Assembly: GCF_003148845.1 (NCBI RefSeq)
Contig: NZ_QGHA01000009.1
Coordinates: 83,125-147,124, forward strand
Length of the DNA: 64,000 bases
Direction of reading: 5' to 3'
From: Mucilaginibacter oryzae
GTDB lineage: Bacteria > Bacteroidota > Bacteroidia > Sphingobacteriales > Sphingobacteriaceae
The notes below the pieces were generated by a model. That model was not told where the DNA came from and did not search any database. It worked only from the letters and a program-made list of their open reading frames with translations. The position numbers were made by a program, and so were the translations under genes. Each line of letters begins with the position of its first letter. Position 1 is the first letter of the stretch. Shown here in pieces: positions 41,828 to 50,934 of the stretch.

Positions 41828-42319
41828 TTAAACTTCCAGTAGTTCGTGTTCGGCTTCGGTTGTAACAAGGGCTTTGGCCTGCCGGGTAGCAGGCTTAACA
41901 GTTAATGTCTTGCATCCGCTGCGCTGCATTAAAACGGCCGGGTTAAAACTGTTTGGTGTAAGGTTGGCATAGGCATGGCCTTCGGGCATGGCAATGAGGC
42001 CCACCTCTTTTTCTTCAAGGTAATGTTTAAACACCGCTACGGTGTTGCCATAAAAAAAGTCGGGCGTAAGGTTAATGATCTGCTCCGGGTAATCTTTTTT
42101 AAGCGCTGTACAGGCCGCGTAAAACTCATCGCTGATGAGGCGGAACTCGCGGCTGCGGCGCGACAGCAACAGGAGATCGGTTATTGAGTCGGACAGTTGC
42201 AGGAAATGCACCAGGGCTATATTGAGTTTTTGCTTCGGATAACGTTCAACCAAAGCAGGTATAATGTTCAACGACGGTAAGGTGAAATCAGACGGGATGA
42301 GAATGTTTAATGTTTTCAT
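41828..42319 (-). CDS. Universal stress-like alpha/beta protein
   Basis: 163 residues, cytoplasmic. 'LNILIPSDFTLPSLNIIPAL' starts a Rossmann-like USP/HUP fold and 'VGLIAMPEGHAYAN' with 'SFNPAVLMQRSGCKTLTVKP' resembles the C-terminal half of USP. The ATP-binding G-2x-G-9x-G(S/T) is not intact, so nucleotide binding is doubtful. Upstream of the bestrophin gene, 27 bp apart; possible regulator of that channel by context alone. Confidence 0.65.
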   Translation of the reverse strand: MKTLNILIPSDFTLPSLNIIPALVERYPKQKLNIALVHFLQLSDSITDLLLLSRRSREFRLISDEFYAACTALKKDYPEQIINLTPDFFYGNTVAVFKHYLEEKEVGLIAMPEGHAYANLTPNSFNPAVLMQRSGCKTLTVKPATRQAKALVTTEAEHELLEV

Positions 42320-42452
42320 AACGGTACCTTTTTAGTTTACTATTATTGCTTTGATACAATAATCGGTACCGGATATTAAAGCGGTTTAAGAACGAAATTA
42401 GAATGTGATTAGAGTATATTCTCCGTGGTTGTAACCTCACCTAAATCCTCTC

Positions 42453-42797
42453 CTCCGGAGAGCATAGCCGTCAAGTTAAGGAATCAAGCTTTTAAAATCC
42501 CCTCTTGAGAGGGGCGCGCGACGGGAAAGCGCGGGGGCGGGGTATGTTATGCAAGCGATAAACCTCGCACAGAAAAACACACCCCTCCACCCCTCTCAAG
42601 AGCATGGCCGTCAAGTTAAGGATCAAGCTTTTAAAATCCCCTCTTGAGAGGGGCGCGCGACGGGAAAGCGCGGGGGCGGGGTGTGTTATGCAAGCGATAA
42701 ACCTCGCACAGAAAAACACACCCCTCCACCCCTCTCAAGAGGGGAATCGCACAATGCCGTCGCTTTTTGCTTAAGTTGACGGCTATGCTCCGGAGAG
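42453..42797. mobile_element. MITE-like element with inverted termini and 10-bp flanking direct repeats
   Basis: The inner element (42463-42787) begins CATAGCCGTCAAGTTAAG and ends CTTAAGTTGACGGCTATG, inverse complements with one mismatch. CTCCGGAGAG flanks it directly on both sides (42453-42462, 42788-42797), as a target-site duplication would. Inside, a unit of about 140 bp is tandemly duplicated (42471-42610, 42611-42745), containing GAGGGG/CCCCTC hairpins. No credible ORF. A related single-unit copy, inverted, is at 63150-63330. The target itself is part of a CCTCACCTAAATCCTCTCC repeat also seen at 50744. Confidence 0.72.
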
Positions 42798-42873
42798 AAC
42801 TTTAATAAGCGAGGTACCCCTTTTTTAGCCTATGGAATCTTGATAGCTCTTTTAATTCGCCATGATAAAACTG

Positions 42874-44238
42874 TTACCCCTTGTAAACCGGCAGCAGCAC
42901 CCTGATCTCGGTACCCTCCCCTTCTTTCGAGATAATACCGATATTACCCTTATGTAGCCGTACAATGTTCAGCGCCAAAGGCAAACCAACGCCGTGCCCG
43001 TCATATTTACCGGTGTTGGACGCGCGGAAAAAAGGTTCAAAAATATGCTGAACGTCTTCGTCGGGGATGCCGATGCCCTGATCTTTCACGCTGAAGATGA
43101 TGCTTTTATTTTCGGCGTAAACTTTTAGCGTTACCGGCTTATTTTCCGAGTATTTACAGGCATTAAGGCCGATATTGCTGATGGCGAGTTTAAGCAGGTT
43201 GATATTGCCCAGGGTTACCAGTTTATCCACATCATCGGGCAGGGCCGAAAAATCGATGCTCAGGTTGTTGGCCGGGATAATATGATCAACCGCTTCCTTC
43301 ACCATAAAGGCAAGCTCATCGGCGCGCACCTGCTCCCAGTTTTGCTTTTTACCGTCGAAACCGCTTTGGGCCAAACCCAGCAGGCTGGTAATGATATCCT
43401 GCAAACTTTGCGTGCCCTGAAGTATTTCGCTTAGGCTTTTATGCAGATCGGCCCCCGGCTTGCCGATATTTTTGAGGGTGAGTTCGGCCTCGCCCTTAAT
43501 AATAGCCAGCGGGGTACGCAGTTCGTGCGAGGCATTGCTGATAAAATTATTCTGGGTTTCGAAGGCGGTTTCCAGCCTGTCGAGCATGTTATTGAAAGTT
43601 TCGGTAAGTTCGGCTATTTCGTCTTTGCCGTCGTAGGCTTCCAGGCGGAGGTGCAGGTTGCTGGCTGTAATTGTATTTACCTTTTTTATGATTTTACGAA
43701 CGGGTTTAAAGGTATGGTATGAAAAACTACGACCGATAATGTACACAATCAGTATCGACGCGAGGCAACTGATGATGAGTACCTGTTCAAGATCATTCAA
43801 TTCGCTGAGGCCTGACGGGTTGGTAGCCGATACCACAATGATGGCATCCCCTTCCGGAAAGCGGAAAATATTGCCCGCATAAAATATATTATTGGCTTTG
43901 AACCTTGATTTTCCGCCGGAAAGGATGTTATCTATCAATTTACGCGGAACGCCTTTTACCGTTTTGCCTTGGGTGTAAACTTCGGGCTTAATCACATATT
44001 GTTTCTCGTCTATAAGCCGCTCAAGGTAGCGCTGCCTGATCTCCTTATACATGCCCAGGCTGTCGCGATCATTGAGGTGATGAATTTGCGAGGAAATATT
44101 AACACGGGTTTCGAGGCGTTTATAAAAATCATCAAAGGTAAACTGGTGTACAAAATAAAAAACAGCGCCGCTTAATGCCAATATAACCGATACGGTTAGG
44201 CCCATAAACAGCAACGCTACTTTTTTCTGGATGGTCAT
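42874..44238 (-). CDS. Sensor histidine kinase (OmpR-partner type)
   Basis: Membrane sensor of 454 residues. TM1 'LLFMGLTVSVILALSGAVFY', a periplasmic loop (about 35-150), TM2 'VLIISCLASILIVYIIG', a HAMP domain ('FKPVRKIIKKVNTITASNLH', 180-235), HisKA with the phospho-acceptor in 'FISNASHELRTPLAIIKGEA' and HATPase with 'NIGLNACKYS' (N box), 'DQGIGIPDED' (G1) and 'GHGVGLPLAL' (G2). Its start overlaps the response regulator stop by 4 bp, so the two are coupled. Signal unknown. Confidence 0.94.
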   Translation of the reverse strand: MTIQKKVALLFMGLTVSVILALSGAVFYFVHQFTFDDFYKRLETRVNISSQIHHLNDRDSLGMYKEIRQRYLERLIDEKQYVIKPEVYTQGKTVKGVPRKLIDNILSGGKSRFKANNIFYAGNIFRFPEGDAIIVVSATNPSGLSELNDLEQVLIISCLASILIVYIIGRSFSYHTFKPVRKIIKKVNTITASNLHLRLEAYDGKDEIAELTETFNNMLDRLETAFETQNNFISNASHELRTPLAIIKGEAELTLKNIGKPGADLHKSLSEILQGTQSLQDIITSLLGLAQSGFDGKKQNWEQVRADELAFMVKEAVDHIIPANNLSIDFSALPDDVDKLVTLGNINLLKLAISNIGLNACKYSENKPVTLKVYAENKSIIFSVKDQGIGIPDEDVQHIFEPFFRASNTGKYDGHGVGLPLALNIVRLHKGNIGIISKEGEGTEIRVLLPVYKG

Positions 44239-44918
44239 GCGGCATTATGCTTTAATATATAGCCCATACCAATCACCGTGTGGATCAGCTTCTCATCAAA
44301 ATCTTTATCCACCTTTTTACGCAGGTAGTTAATGTAAACGTCAACCACATTGGTACCCATGTTAAAATCGATGTTCCAAACATGCTCCAATATCTCGATG
44401 CGGGTAAGCATGTGGTTTTTATTACGGGCCAAAAATTCAAGCAGCCTGAATTCGGTAGCTGTAAGGTCGATGGTTTTGTTACCTCGCTTTACCGATTTTT
44501 CGTCGCCGTTAATTACCAGGTCGGCAATTTGGATGATGTTGGCAGATGGCGTTGCACCACCCTTGCGGCGGGCCAGCGTACGGATGCGGGCATTCAGTTC
44601 GTCAAGGCTAAAGGGTTTAACCATGTAATCGTCGGCGCCGCTGTCAAGGCCTGTTACTATGTTTTCGGTAGTGCCGAGCGCGGTAAGCATCAGTATGGCG
44701 GCGTTTTGGTTGGCCTTCCTTAACCGCCTGCACACCTCAATACCATTAATACCTGGCAGCATAATATCCAATATAATCAGCTGAAAATCCATTTTCATAG
44801 CCATCTCCAGGCCGGTATTACCATCAAGTGCAACACTTATTTCATGGCCCTCGGTGGTAAGGTCGCGCTGGATAATGGATACCAGTTTGGGTTCGTCTTC
44901 AATCAGCAGGATCTTCAT
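44235..44918 (-). CDS. OmpR-family response regulator
   Basis: 227 residues from the ATG at 44918 (MKILLIEDEPKLVSIIQRDL, the standard receiver start); an in-frame start at 44999 adds unrelated sequence. Receiver: acidic pair in 'IEDE', phospho-Asp in 'LIILDIMLPGINGIEV', Thr in 'LMLTALGTT', Lys in 'DDYMVKPFSLDEL'. C-terminal winged helix 'LTATEFRLLEFLARNKNHML' and 'VVDVYINYLRKKVD'. First gene of the two-component operon with the kinase at 42874. Confidence 0.95.
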   Translation of the reverse strand: MKILLIEDEPKLVSIIQRDLTTEGHEISVALDGNTGLEMAMKMDFQLIILDIMLPGINGIEVCRRLRKANQNAAILMLTALGTTENIVTGLDSGADDYMVKPFSLDELNARIRTLARRKGGATPSANIIQIADLVINGDEKSVKRGNKTIDLTATEFRLLEFLARNKNHMLTRIEILEHVWNIDFNMGTNVVDVYINYLRKKVDKDFDEKLIHTVIGMGYILKHNAA

Positions 44919-45010
44919 TGCGGCAAATATAATTTTCATTCCTATAAACAATAAACAACGGTACTGTTTTAATTTGTTTGATAGAACCCAAGGTAACATC
45001 CCTGTAAACC

Positions 45011-45050
45011 ATAAAGCCTTCCGGTAAATGAACTACCGAAAGGCTTTATG
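45011..45050 (-). terminator. Hairpin after the acyl-ACP desaturase gene
   Basis: ATAAAGCCTT(C)CGGTA pairs with TACCG(A)AAGGCTTTAT. The stem is strong; the U-run beyond it on the minus strand is weak (TGGTTT). Likely terminator, 22 bp beyond the desaturase stop. Confidence 0.65.
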
Positions 45051-45072
45051 ATGTTTATAGGATAAAGGTATG

Positions 45073-46053
45073 TTAACCGTTTATCCAGGTGAATTTATAT
45101 TCAAGCATTGGGTTTTTCATGCGCTCGGCAACGCGTAATAAACGGCTTGGCAGGTTCATTACGTAATCGCGGGCTTTCTCACCGGCTTCGTTAAGGTCGG
45201 TAATGCTTTCAATGTGCCAGTCTTCCAAAAGTTCTTTCAGGATGTCAACATAATCAATAGCGGTGTAAATACCCAAACGCTGCGCAGCATCGGTAAAATG
45301 ACCAAAAGTCTGGCCTACCTTTAAACCAACCTCACGAAGGAAGTGGGCCGGCATAACTATCTTTTTACGCATCATATCCTCAAAAGCCAGCATGGCTTCG
45401 TTTGGATCAACCTCAAATATTTTTTCGATAAAGTATTTATAAGCTTTGGCATGGCGGGCCTCGTCAGACGCGATAACACCGCACATTTTTGAGAGCAGGG
45501 TATCGCCGTATTTTTTGGCCTGCGATGCTACCCGGCGATGCGATATATTGGTTGCAAGCTCCTGGAAAGAAGTGTATATAAAGTTACGGTAAGGATCGTG
45601 CCCGGTGCCTATATCAAACCCATCCGAGATGAGGTATTGGGTAGAGATCTCCATCATGCGCATATCCACACGGCCCGACAGGTACAGGTATTTATTGAGC
45701 AGATCGCCGTGGCGGTTTTCTTCGCCTGTCCAGTGGCGGGTCCATTTCATCCAGCCGCCTTCTTCGTCGTCAGATACACCCTGCACCATGGTTAACCACG
45801 ATTCGTAGGTGGGCAGCGCCTCCTCGGTAATGGTATCGCCAATTAATACGGCTATCAGATCGTACGACAAACCTGCGGCGCTTTCCTGCAGTTCCTTAAT
45901 TTCAGTGAAGAACGATTCTCTTGATGAATCGGGCAAAAAATCAGACGGTTGCCAGATGGTGTCAATCGGTTTCAGGTATTCATGTATCTTTTCTAACATG
46001 AATTTTTCGATGTGCACCATCACTTCTCTGCGCTTCTCTTCAAAAAATCTCAT
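45073..46053 (-). CDS. Acyl-[acyl-carrier-protein] desaturase (plant-type, soluble diiron)
   Basis: Introduces a double bond into acyl-ACP; cytoplasmic ferritin-like fold. 326 residues. Both diiron motifs are intact: 'EENRHG' (111-116) and 'DEARHA' (197-202), spaced as in stearoyl-ACP desaturases. Also 'WMKWTRHWTGEENRHGDLLN' and 'YTSFQELATNISHRRV'. The start at 46053 gives MRFFEEKRREVMVHIEKFM; MVHIEKF at 46020 is an alternative. Transcribed alone. Double-bond position and chain length cannot be read from sequence. Confidence 0.92.
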   Translation of the reverse strand: MRFFEEKRREVMVHIEKFMLEKIHEYLKPIDTIWQPSDFLPDSSRESFFTEIKELQESAAGLSYDLIAVLIGDTITEEALPTYESWLTMVQGVSDDEEGGWMKWTRHWTGEENRHGDLLNKYLYLSGRVDMRMMEISTQYLISDGFDIGTGHDPYRNFIYTSFQELATNISHRRVASQAKKYGDTLLSKMCGVIASDEARHAKAYKYFIEKIFEVDPNEAMLAFEDMMRKKIVMPAHFLREVGLKVGQTFGHFTDAAQRLGIYTAIDYVDILKELLEDWHIESITDLNEAGEKARDYVMNLPSRLLRVAERMKNPMLEYKFTWING

Positions 46054-46108
46054 AAATGTATATTAGTGAGCAAAGGTAAAAAAAATGTGGCAATTGTAAT
46101 TTTTAATT

Positions 46109-47236
46109 TTATGGCTGGTAGCCAATTGCGTCGGCCATACACGATGGTAAAGTTTCTACAGCGGGTTTACCGTTAAACAATGAAAAGCTGCCGTTATAAT
46201 CCCAAAGCATGCCCGGAATTTCCAGCTTTTTTAAAGCCTTCCTCACCGCTTTAATATAACGGCAGCGGCTATCCAAATCGGCATATTTATTATATACACC
46301 GTACTCGCCGCAAATAACGGGCACATCGTATTTCATGGCCCAGTTTTTTACAATCTGCAATTTATCATTAATGGATTGTTCGTTGCCATCGCGGGGGTAC
46401 ATGCGGTAGTTGCTTTCGCCCGGGGTATTTTTTGCTTTTGGGTTAAGTGTAGGAAAATTTTCCGCATTATAAGGAAATGATACCCCGGTAGTAGCCACCT
46501 GGTCGCCCACCCACCCCGCACCCTGGTGGGTAAAAAAGAAAGGTTCGTAGTAATGAAAGGTGTAAATGATGTTTTCATCGGCCAGCCGTTCAAACCGGCT
46601 TAGTTCATAAATACTGTTATAGTTTGAGGCACCCACAATAAGCGTGCGCCGCTGATCAACCTTGCGGATGGCGGTAACGATATTATAGGCGGCATCTTTC
46701 CACACTTTGGGGTTCATATGGGGCGGCTCATTGTAGATCTCAAAAAACAAGTTATTGTAACGTGTGTTATAGTACCGTTTAGTCAGTTTTAGCCATAAAT
46801 CAATTACTTGGGGTGTTTGGGTGAGGTAATTATAATCGTTTAACTGGCCGTAATGGTAATCTATCACCAATTTAAAACCGTAATTATCGCATTGTTTAAT
46901 TACTTTATCTATATAGATAAATAATTGCGGTGTTGTAATCTCCGGCCCTAACGCCGTGAAGGCCACAGGCAGCCTGATGCTTTTAAAACCAAGCTTTTTG
47001 AGCAGCATAAAATCGGCGTTTGCGGGTGCGTTTTGGGGGATTGTTGTTTTGGCCCAGGTTTGTTCCAGCCATGAAATACTGATGCCGTTGTTTAAACCCG
47101 CGGCACGCTTAAAAGCCAGCTGCCGCACGCTTTGGGGGTTTGGACTGCTTTTTGCAAACGGATTAATTGCCATCAAAAACAGGAACAACAAACTTATTTG
47201 CATTATCGTATAACGAATATCTTTGTTAACCAACAT
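46109..47236 (-). CDS. Secreted endoglucanase, glycoside hydrolase family 5
   Basis: 375 residues. The start at 47236 (MLVNKDIRYTIMQISLLFLF) gives a signal peptide with a basic n-region; starts at 47263 and 47203 are also possible. TIM barrel with 'FKSIRLPVAFTALGP', the conserved Arg/His stretch 'YGFKLVIDYHYGQLND', acid/base Glu in 'NLFFEIYNEPPHMNP' and nucleophile Glu in 'VPVICGEYGVYNKYADLDSR'; 'IIYTFHYYEPFFFTHQG' supplies the barrel His and Tyr. Divergent, with a 59-bp gap, from the synthase operon at 47296, in the position taken by a hydrolase (BcsZ) in cellulose operons. Confidence 0.9.
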   Translation of the reverse strand: MLVNKDIRYTIMQISLLFLFLMAINPFAKSSPNPQSVRQLAFKRAAGLNNGISISWLEQTWAKTTIPQNAPANADFMLLKKLGFKSIRLPVAFTALGPEITTPQLFIYIDKVIKQCDNYGFKLVIDYHYGQLNDYNYLTQTPQVIDLWLKLTKRYYNTRYNNLFFEIYNEPPHMNPKVWKDAAYNIVTAIRKVDQRRTLIVGASNYNSIYELSRFERLADENIIYTFHYYEPFFFTHQGAGWVGDQVATTGVSFPYNAENFPTLNPKAKNTPGESNYRMYPRDGNEQSINDKLQIVKNWAMKYDVPVICGEYGVYNKYADLDSRCRYIKAVRKALKKLEIPGMLWDYNGSFSLFNGKPAVETLPSCMADAIGYQP

Positions 47237-47295
47237 TTTAAATGAGTTAAAACAACAACGCATTAGTTTTTAATTACAATTCAAGATAACGAATA

Positions 47296-48642
47296 ATGTT
47301 TGTTCAAATTACCAAAGAAGAGTTAATTAGAGAAACCGCAAAAAAAGCGTGGTATCAAACCAATAATATCATCTGGACAATCATTTTCCTTTATCCCCTG
47401 TTTAGCATTGTTGATTACATTTATGCCAATAACTACTGGCTCCAGTTTTTTATACTGCGCATCATTACCATTTTAATCATTTACGGGCTTTTCAGCTATT
47501 TTCAACACAAACAGTTCAGTTACCGTATATTGCTGCACATCAGCTTTTTTATACTCTCTGTAACGGCAGCCATACTGTGCAACATAGTAAACATCCAGTT
47601 TTCAACCGTTTACTTTTTGCTGTTTGCCACCATCATTTTATTTTTTAACCTGCAGGTTTTCTGGGAGCCGCTTAACTCCATCATCCAAACGCTGATGGCC
47701 ATTTTATTGCTGGCCATTTTCTTTAACCAGTTAAGCGATTACAACCTCGATCTGGTACTTACCAACGGCGGGCAGGTATTTTTTATCATCGCGGCCATTT
47801 CATGCCTTATACCGGGCGCGCGTTACAAGGTGATCCAGCGCGAGGTACGGTCGCAACTGCTCATCGAAAAATCGAACGAGCAGCTGAGGCAGCAAAACAA
47901 GGAAATCAACGAAAAAAACAACCTCATTGATATGCAGTACGAGCAGCTGCGCAAGCTCGACAGCCAGAAAAACAGTTTTATCAACATTGCAGGGCACGAT
48001 TTAAAAAACCTCATCGGCTCGATAGTGATGAGTAATAATATGATCAAAGAGGAGGATTTTCGCCTCAGCGCCGATCAGAAGGAGTTTGTAGGCTACATAT
48101 CAGAATCGGCCGAGAAGATGCAGTATATGCTTAACAAGCTGATGGATGTGAAGGAGATCGAATCGCCGGAAATGAGGTTTAACATGGAGATCTTCGATAT
48201 CAACGTTGAGGTGATGCACGTGTTTAAAGGCCTGTACGAAACCGCCCAGATGAAAAACATCACCCTGATTGATAATATCCTGAAGCTGCCCTTAAACGTA
48301 AGGCTGGATAAGGTATTTACGGGCCAGGTTTTTCAAAACCTGTTATCAAACGCCATCAAATTTTCGCAAACCAACAATAACATCAGGGTGGTTACCGGCC
48401 TGCAGCGCCAGAAGTTTGTGTTCGAAATTATTGACGAGGGTATAGCCATCGGGCAGCAGGAGCTGGATATGATGTTTAACAAGCTTAAAACCCTTAACGA
48501 TACCTCGGGCGTTACCGAAAGCAGGCTGGGTTTGGGCCTTTCCATAGCCAAACTGATGGCGCAGGAAATGGGCGGCGAGCTCACTTACCGCAGCGACGAC
48601 AACGGCAATTATTTCAGAGTTGAATTTTACGTAATAAATTAA
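47296..48642 (+). CDS. Membrane-bound histidine kinase, first gene of the polysaccharide synthase operon
   Basis: 448 residues. Six membrane helices in 25-180 without a large periplasmic domain ('IIWTIIFLYPLFSIVDYIYA', 'LRIITILIIYGLFSYF', 'ILLHISFFILSVTAAILCNI', 'VYFLLFATIILFFNLQVFW', 'IQTLMAILLLAIFFNQL', 'GGQVFFIIAAISCLIPGA'), a coiled-coil ('NKEINEKNNLIDMQYEQLRK'), HisKA with His in 'INIAGHDLKNLIGSIV' and HATPase 'VFQNLLSNAIKFSQT' and 'SRLGLGLSIAKLMA'. The G1 box 'IIDEGIAIGQQELD' is altered (DEGIAI instead of DxGxGI). No response regulator adjoins; 12 bp separate it from the bcsB-like gene. Confidence 0.9.
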   Translation: MFVQITKEELIRETAKKAWYQTNNIIWTIIFLYPLFSIVDYIYANNYWLQFFILRIITILIIYGLFSYFQHKQFSYRILLHISFFILSVTAAILCNIVNIQFSTVYFLLFATIILFFNLQVFWEPLNSIIQTLMAILLLAIFFNQLSDYNLDLVLTNGGQVFFIIAAISCLIPGARYKVIQREVRSQLLIEKSNEQLRQQNKEINEKNNLIDMQYEQLRKLDSQKNSFINIAGHDLKNLIGSIVMSNNMIKEEDFRLSADQKEFVGYISESAEKMQYMLNKLMDVKEIESPEMRFNMEIFDINVEVMHVFKGLYETAQMKNITLIDNILKLPLNVRLDKVFTGQVFQNLLSNAIKFSQTNNNIRVVTGLQRQKFVFEIIDEGIAIGQQELDMMFNKLKTLNDTSGVTESRLGLGLSIAKLMAQEMGGELTYRSDDNGNYFRVEFYVIN

Positions 48643-48654
48643 CAATTTTAATCA

Positions 48655-50742
48655 ATGAATAAGTTTTTTACCTTATTAGCCTTTATCCTGTTTTTCGGCA
48701 CAGCTTCGTGGGCCCAGGGCAACACCATTGCATCCTTTAAAGCCTACGGCCACGAAGATGATGTAATATACGGCATGAGCGGGGCTACTTCATTTTACTT
48801 TAAGATTACCCCCTTAACCGAAATGAATGGCAGCAAGCTGGTACTGTATTTTGAACCCTCGCAGGCTATATTAAAAGCGCATTCATACATTAACATTGTT
48901 GTAAACAACAAACCGGCCTACAGTACGGTATTAGGTAAAGATTCGATCCAGAAGCTTGTGCTTAACCTGAGCCGGGCCGATTTAAGCCCCGATAAGTTTT
49001 TAAAGATCCAGATAAAAACCCTGCTCACCATCTCCGACGATCAGTGTAAAGACCTGGATAACCCCGCCATGTGGTTAAAAATTAAAAACTACTCCTATCT
49101 TTCATTGGTTAAAAGCAATAAAAACTTTTTTGATAACGTAAATATCAGCAACTGCTTCGACTCGAAAAAAGCAATCGTTTACCCATCAAACCCTACCCTG
49201 CACGATCTGAAAGCCGTTGCCTGGGCTTACTCAAGGTTAAAAAAAACCCAGACGCGTGATATCGGCGTTTATGAAGAAAGCAAAATGCCCGATACCCTGC
49301 GCAACTATATCCGCGTGGGGAAACTTGATGCCCTCCCTGCCGATCAGCGCGCTTTGATCAAAGTTTCACCGCAAAATAACCAGGGGCTTTTTTACCTGCA
49401 CAAATCGGTAAGCACCATTACCGATAGCATTACCCACATGATTGATGTTAAGGGCAAGCTGGTGCCGGTAAAAACCGTAACCTCCGAGCAATCGCCTAAA
49501 GAAATTTTGTTTATTACCGGAGGCGAGGATACCGGTTACGAAAAAGCCATCACCGCTTTGGGTAACATGAACGTGCTTAACTCAACCTACGGCGATTACC
49601 TGCTGATTAACGATGCTCAAAACACCTTCTTTAAAACTATCGACGAAAACCGCTCTAAACTATCGTTAAAGCAAATTGGCGGCGTGAGCGATTTCCTATC
49701 AGGCATTGGCTCGTTAAAAAGCGCCTACAGCTTTAAAAACAGCGATTTCAGCTTTACCCCTAAAGAGGTGGAGATCCGCTTTATTGCCAATTACAGCGCC
49801 CTGCAGCCCGGCGACCGCGGTTTCTTTAACATTTACCTGAACGGCTTACTCATCAGCAGCGAAAAGCTCGATCAATCGGGCAAGCTGAACAGTTCTATCA
49901 CCATTAACCGCTACCAGCACCATAAGTACAACACGCTCGAGGCCGAATTCAGGTTTTACCCTACCACCGGTAACTGTAAAAACAGCTTTACCAACTTTTT
50001 TGCCGAGGTTGATGTTGATAAATCATACCTCGAATCAAAAAACCCGTTCATCACTTCCGACCTCAGCTTTTACCAATACCCCGAAGCGTTTAACACCGGT
50101 ACTACCCGCATCGTAGTGAGCGAAAAATACGCTAAGTATGCTGCCGGCGCCATGGGCGAGATCATTTATGAGTTGAACAACAATATCAACGCCAACAACT
50201 TCCCCGAGTTTGTGTACTCGAAAGATGTGCAGCCAAACGATCTTAAAAAATATAATATCATAGCCCTGCTATCAAAAGAGGATAAGTTGCTTAAGGAGTT
50301 CAGGGATGCACCGATCCAGTTTGACCGCGATTTCCGCCTGTATAATACCGATAACAATACACCGGTTTATTCCCTCTCAGATACTGTATCCAACGGCCTG
50401 GCACAGATCTTTTATGGGGTAAGCAATAATGCCACACTGGTATTAACCGCCACCGGTACACATATCTCCGAAGCATTTTTAGCGGCATCGCGCTCCATTA
50501 CCGAGCAGCTTTCAACCCTGTCAAGCAACGTGTGTATCTCGGATGTAAACTCTAACAAATACCTGTTCAACATCAACAAATCATCCGAAAACCTGGAATA
50601 TATCGATACCAAAAGCGGCTTAACCCGTTTCTGGGACAGCTATAACCTCTATATTTTATTGGGTATCCTGATCCTGATCCTGCTTTCGTTCCTCTACGTA
50701 CGGTCGAAAGTGCAAAAATCGCAGGAGTTGTTTAACGATTAG
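48655..50742 (+). CDS. BcsB-like periplasmic subunit of a beta-glucan (cellulose-type) synthase
   Basis: 695 residues. Signal peptide MNKFFTLLAFILFFGTASWA. Large periplasmic region with two carbohydrate-binding-like jelly rolls and flavodoxin-like parts: 'GMSGATSFYFKITPLTEMNG', 'SYINIVVNNKPAYSTVLGKD', 'ISDDQCKDLDNPAMWLKIKN', and in the second half 'SALQPGDRGFFNIYLNGLLI', 'LEAEFRFYPTTGNCKNSFTN'. A single helix 'LYILLGILILILLSFLYV' near the C-terminus anchors it in the inner membrane, as in BcsB. It guides the nascent glucan; direct synthase partner is the GT2 gene downstream. E. coli BcsB is about 780 residues. Confidence 0.85.
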   Translation: MNKFFTLLAFILFFGTASWAQGNTIASFKAYGHEDDVIYGMSGATSFYFKITPLTEMNGSKLVLYFEPSQAILKAHSYINIVVNNKPAYSTVLGKDSIQKLVLNLSRADLSPDKFLKIQIKTLLTISDDQCKDLDNPAMWLKIKNYSYLSLVKSNKNFFDNVNISNCFDSKKAIVYPSNPTLHDLKAVAWAYSRLKKTQTRDIGVYEESKMPDTLRNYIRVGKLDALPADQRALIKVSPQNNQGLFYLHKSVSTITDSITHMIDVKGKLVPVKTVTSEQSPKEILFITGGEDTGYEKAITALGNMNVLNSTYGDYLLINDAQNTFFKTIDENRSKLSLKQIGGVSDFLSGIGSLKSAYSFKNSDFSFTPKEVEIRFIANYSALQPGDRGFFNIYLNGLLISSEKLDQSGKLNSSITINRYQHHKYNTLEAEFRFYPTTGNCKNSFTNFFAEVDVDKSYLESKNPFITSDLSFYQYPEAFNTGTTRIVVSEKYAKYAAGAMGEIIYELNNNINANNFPEFVYSKDVQPNDLKKYNIIALLSKEDKLLKEFRDAPIQFDRDFRLYNTDNNTPVYSLSDTVSNGLAQIFYGVSNNATLVLTATGTHISEAFLAASRSITEQLSTLSSNVCISDVNSNKYLFNINKSSENLEYIDTKSGLTRFWDSYNLYILLGILILILLSFLYVRSKVQKSQELFND

Positions 50743-50743
50743 T

Positions 50744-50900
50744 AGCCTCACCCTGCCCTCTCCGGAGGTTAACCTCACCCTGCCCTCTCCAAAGGAGAGG
50801 GTTCTAAAAAAAGAAGTAAAAAAAGTCCTCTCCTTTGGAGAGGATTTAGGTGAGGCTTGAAGCTTACCCCCGGAGAGGATTTAGGTGAGGCTATGAGGCT
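50744..50900. repeat. CCTCACC...GGTGAGG palindromic repeat inside the synthase operon
   Basis: CCTCACCCTGCCCTCTCC (twice) faces GGAGAGGATTTAGGTGAGG (twice), with inner CCTCTCCAAAGGAGAGG and CTCTCCTTTGGAGAGG. The transcript between the bcsB-like and GT2 genes would form a long hairpin, possibly reducing read-through. The same words flank the MITE at 42440. Confidence 0.72.
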
Positions 50901-50934
50901 ATAATGCTAATAACAAATATTTGAAGTGAGGCTT

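Noticed and set aside
42492..42719. 75-codon ORF inside the MITE
   Set aside because: It is produced by the repeat unit itself and recurs in the copy at 63135-63323; composition and lack of start context argue against a protein.
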